Shown: piece by piece, positions 5,645-7,603 of the stretch
Position numbering within the stretch: the first letter of the stretch is position 1
How the letters are laid out: every line of letters starts with the position of its first letter
Notes under the pieces: model-generated
The model's input: only the letters and a program-made list of their open reading frames with translations
Told to the model about the DNA's origin: nothing
Databases searched by the model: none
Assembly (NCBI GenBank): GCA_016462095.1
Contig: JAEMTW010000084.1
Coordinates: 1 to 7,603 of the forward strand
Origin: Thermoleophilia bacterium
GTDB lineage: Bacteria > Actinomycetota > Thermoleophilia > Gaiellales > F1-60-MAGs149
Direction: 5' to 3'
DNA length: 7,603 bases
Made by a program: the position numbers and the translations under genes

Positions 5645-6861
5645 GCGGTCTTCTACGAGGACGTACGTTCTTCAAGAAGTACGACATGAAGAAGTCGTAC
5701 GACGTCGTCATCATTGGCGGCGGCGCACACGGCCTCGGCACGGCCTACTACCTGGTCAAGAACCATGGTCTCAAGGCCGAGAACATCGCCGTTTTGGAGA
5801 TGAACTACATCGGTGCTGGCGGTTCGGGTCGTAACACGACCATCGTCCGCTCGAACTACCGCACGCCTGAGGGCATTCGCTTCTACGAGCGCTCGATGGA
5901 ACTGTGGCGCGGTCTCTCTGCCGACCTTGACTTCAACATGATGATGTCGAATCTCGGCCACTTCACGCTTGCTCACACCGATTCGTCGGTGCGTGTTCAG
6001 CGCGAGCGCGCAGAGACCAACAAGCTGCTCGGCGTTGACTCCCGGCTGATCTTCCGCGACGAGATCGCAGAACTCTGCCCCGAGCTCAACATGTCGATGG
6101 ACATCCCGTACCCGATCGAGGCGGCGCTGTATCACCCGCCTGGCTCGGTGCTGCGTCATGACGCTGTTGTCTGGGGCTACGGCTCGCAGTTCAGCATGCG
6201 TGGTGGCCACATCCATCAGGGCATCAAGGTCACCGGCATCCGCAAGGATGGTTCGGGCAAGTGCATCGGCGTTGATACCAATCAGGGCCCGATCGACGCT
6301 GGCATTGTGATGAGCGCCGTCGCTGGTTGGACGACGCAGGTTACGGACATGGCTGGGATTCGCACGCCAATCACGAACCATCCGCTGCAGGCCTTCGTGA
6401 CCGAGCCGGTCAAGCCGCTCCTACACAAGATCATCGTGTCGGCGAACTTGCACACGTACATCTCGCAGACGGACCGTGGTGAGATCCTGATCGGTTCGGA
6501 GATCGAGCCGTACACGACCTACAGCATGCGTTCGACGAACACGTTCCTCGAGCATTCCACTGCGAATGCCCTGGACGTGGTGCCATTGCTGGCGCGCCTG
6601 AAGATCCAGCGCCAGTGGACTGGCTATTGCGATATGACCCCGGACTTCTCGCCGATCATGGGCAAGACCGAGGTTGATAACTTCCTGATCGACGCCGGCT
6701 GGGGCACGTGGGGCTTTAAGGCCTCCGCTGTCTGCGGCGAGACGATGGCCGAGCTGATCGGAACGGGCCGCACGCCCGACCTGATCGAGCCGTTCCGTCT
6801 CTCCCGCTTCGCCGAGGAGAGGCTGGTGCCCGAGAAGGCAGCAGCCTCCGTCTCCCACTAG
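5641..6861 (+). CDS. soxB: Sarcosine oxidase beta-like subunit (FAD/FMN amine oxidoreductase)
   Basis: The 406-residue flavoprotein carries the amine-oxidising site. It has the DAO-family FAD-binding VVIIGGGAHGLGTAYYL (22-38) and SGRNTTIVRSNYRTPEG (62-78). The RHDAVVWGY stretch places His173 where the Corynebacterium beta subunit attaches FMN covalently. GWGTWGFK (353-360) keeps the lysine discussed for oxygen reactivity in the family. The predicted reaction is oxidation of an N-methyl amine such as sarcosine, with transfer of the methylene carbon to folate in SoxA. GTG 5641 shares GTGA with the soxG stop and follows GGAAGGGG (5623-5630) by ten bases. An ATG at 5686 would still leave the FAD motif intact, but classical members have a similar N-terminal lead, so GTG is preferred. 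It is last in this operon, first in classical ones. Confidence 0.94.
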   Translation: MSGLLRGRTFFKKYDMKKSYDVVIIGGGAHGLGTAYYLVKNHGLKAENIAVLEMNYIGAGGSGRNTTIVRSNYRTPEGIRFYERSMELWRGLSADLDFNMMMSNLGHFTLAHTDSSVRVQRERAETNKLLGVDSRLIFRDEIAELCPELNMSMDIPYPIEAALYHPPGSVLRHDAVVWGYGSQFSMRGGHIHQGIKVTGIRKDGSGKCIGVDTNQGPIDAGIVMSAVAGWTTQVTDMAGIRTPITNHPLQAFVTEPVKPLLHKIIVSANLHTYISQTDRGEILIGSEIEPYTTYSMRSTNTFLEHSTANALDVVPLLARLKIQRQWTGYCDMTPDFSPIMGKTEVDNFLIDAGWGTWGFKASAVCGETMAELIGTGRTPDLIEPFRLSRFAEERLVPEKAAASVSH

Positions 6862-6885
6862 AGACGTGCACGATCGTGTTCTTCC

Positions 6886-6913
6886 CTGAGGGGCGGCTCC
6901 GGCCGCCCCTCAG
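6886..6913 (+). terminator. Intrinsic terminator after the sox operon
   Basis: A perfect 12-bp GC-rich stem CTGAGGGGCGGC/GCCGCCCCTCAG with a TCCG loop lies 24 bases after the soxB stop. The plus-strand tail TCGTTGTTG is only moderately T-rich, so termination may be partial. It is the only hairpin between soxB and the palindromic element. On the minus strand it would also act on read-through from the convergent membrane gene, with a tail containing AAGAACACG rather than T residues, so the plus strand is the better assignment. Confidence 0.75.
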
Positions 6914-6924
6914 TCGTTGTTGGG

Positions 6925-7028
6925 GGAGGACACCACATCCGCGCGGTTGTGATGTCCTCCATTGGATGATCACGTTTGGTTCGTTGGTGGGAGGAGGACA
7001 TCACAACCGCGCGGATGTGGTGTCCTCC
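6925..7028. repeat. REPIN-like inverted repeat element, type 1, complete copy
   Basis: Two 36-bp units, 6925-6960 and 6993-7028, are perfect reverse complements separated by a 32-bp spacer. Each starts GGAGGACA and ends TGTCCTCC and is itself a quasi-palindrome with a central GCGC. The second unit differs at one base from the unit at 43-78. The spacer shares nothing substantial with those of the other two elements. The element fills the space between the sox terminator and the stop codon of the convergent gene, leaving two bases before that stop. Confidence 0.9.
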
Positions 7029-7030
7029 CC

Positions 7031-7603
7031 CTACGCCACGCTGGCGATCAGCACGAGCAGCGTGCCGAGGATGCTCCAGAGCGGTACGGTCCCCCGCTCT
7101 GCGCGCCAGGCGCCAACGATCGCCACGATCAGCGCGGTAAAGACCATCACGTCGACGCGCACGGCGATCTGCACCTCAATCGCCACGAGTGCGACGATCA
7201 CGAGAAAGCCGAGTAACTCATGCTGCGTGGTGCGATGCGCACCACGCGCGTTGAGGATTACGAGCAGTGCAAGGAGCGCGAAGGCGTAGGCGGCGATGTG
7301 CCAGTCGAACAGCAACGAGGCCACGACGTAGCCGACGGGTAGTGCCAAGATCAAGGCGGGTAGCAGGCGCTTCGCACGCCCCTCCAGGGCAACAGACGGG
7401 TGCTCGGAGCTCGGCCAGACGCGATCGAGCAGCAGCAGGTAGAGCCCTCCCCCAATCAGCGACGCTCCAACCAGCTCGAAGGCAGAGCGTAGACCGTCGG
7501 GCGACCCCGAACCAATCAGCAATCCCACGATCGGTACGAGCGCGATCGTGGCCAGCGAGCGATCGACCTTGCGGGCAACCGCGAAGAAGCTACCGACCAG
7601 CAC
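7031..7603 (-). CDS. Multi-pass membrane protein, unknown function (5' end outside window)
   Basis: The visible 190 residues run to a TAG at 7031-7033. The first codon in the window is a GTG at the very edge, so the true start probably lies outside. About seven hydrophobic segments can be seen, near residues 17-33, 41-60, 83-99, 101-118, 128-147, 149-165 and 172-189, joined by short loops. A charged loop with HPSVALEGRAKR lies near 68-79. I recognise no family motif, catalytic residue or transport signature. The gene is convergent with the sox operon and separated from it by a terminator and a palindromic element, so a shared function is not implied. Its stop codon nearly touches the palindromic element, which may form the 3' hairpin of its mRNA. 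Confidence 0.75.
   Translation of the reverse strand: MLVGSFFAVARKVDRSLATIALVPIVGLLIGSGSPDGLRSAFELVGASLIGGGLYLLLLDRVWPSSEHPSVALEGRAKRLLPALILALPVGYVVASLLFDWHIAAYAFALLALLVILNARGAHRTTQHELLGFLVIVALVAIEVQIAVRVDVMVFTALIVAIVGAWRAERGTVPLWSILGTLLVLIASVA

Noticed and set aside
6876..7289. 137-codon plus-strand open frame after soxB
   Set aside because: It spans the sox terminator and the palindromic element and then runs antisense to the membrane-protein gene; there is no supporting ribosome site or motif.

Overview
The window looks like a stretch of a moderately GC-rich bacterial chromosome (roughly 60% G+C by eye, many GTG starts, very long antisense open frames typical of such DNA). The fhs and sox protein sequences and the palindromic intergenic repeats would suit an actinobacterial lineage such as Thermoleophilia, but I cannot confirm the taxon without a search. 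Both ends of the window cut through features: a repeat at the left edge and a membrane-protein gene at the right edge.

Layout. Bases 1-315 carry no functional gene. They hold a truncated palindromic element (1-78), a strong intrinsic terminator for the minus strand (81-128), a short relic that repeats the last codons and terminator of fhs (89-166), and a second palindromic element (176-268). fhs (316-1986, minus) encodes a monofunctional formate-tetrahydrofolate ligase. A 226-bp divergent intergenic region follows, with a perfect 14-bp hairpin or dyad. Next comes a tightly packed plus-strand operon in the order soxD-soxA-soxG-soxB (2213-6861), in which the genes overlap and all start with GTG. 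A terminator (6886-6913) and a third palindromic element (6925-7028) separate it from a convergent, partial, multi-pass membrane protein gene (7031-7603, minus).

How the genes work together. Heterotetrameric sarcosine oxidase and its relatives oxidise an N-methyl amine and pass the methyl carbon to tetrahydrofolate, giving 5,10-methylene-THF. Fhs links formate and 10-formyl-THF to the same folate C1 pool, so the divergent pair is a coherent one-carbon module for methylated amines.

The most interesting biology is in the cofactor ligands. The large subunit SoxA carries two complete sets of cysteines that fit [2Fe-2S] clusters: an N-terminal ferredoxin-like C-x4-C-x2-C-x12-C and a Bfd-like C-x-C...C-x4-C. 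As I recall the family, classical sarcosine oxidase alpha subunits lack these. Conversely, the small subunit SoxD has lost three of the four zinc ligands known from the Corynebacterium enzyme. Together with the D-A-G-B gene order (instead of B-D-A-G), this points to a distinct iron-sulfur branch of the family that may work as a dehydrogenase rather than an H2O2-forming oxidase. The second point of interest is the family of 36-bp quasi-palindromes arranged as perfect inverted pairs (REPIN-like). One of them sits exactly at the junction of a duplicated fhs 3' end and terminator.
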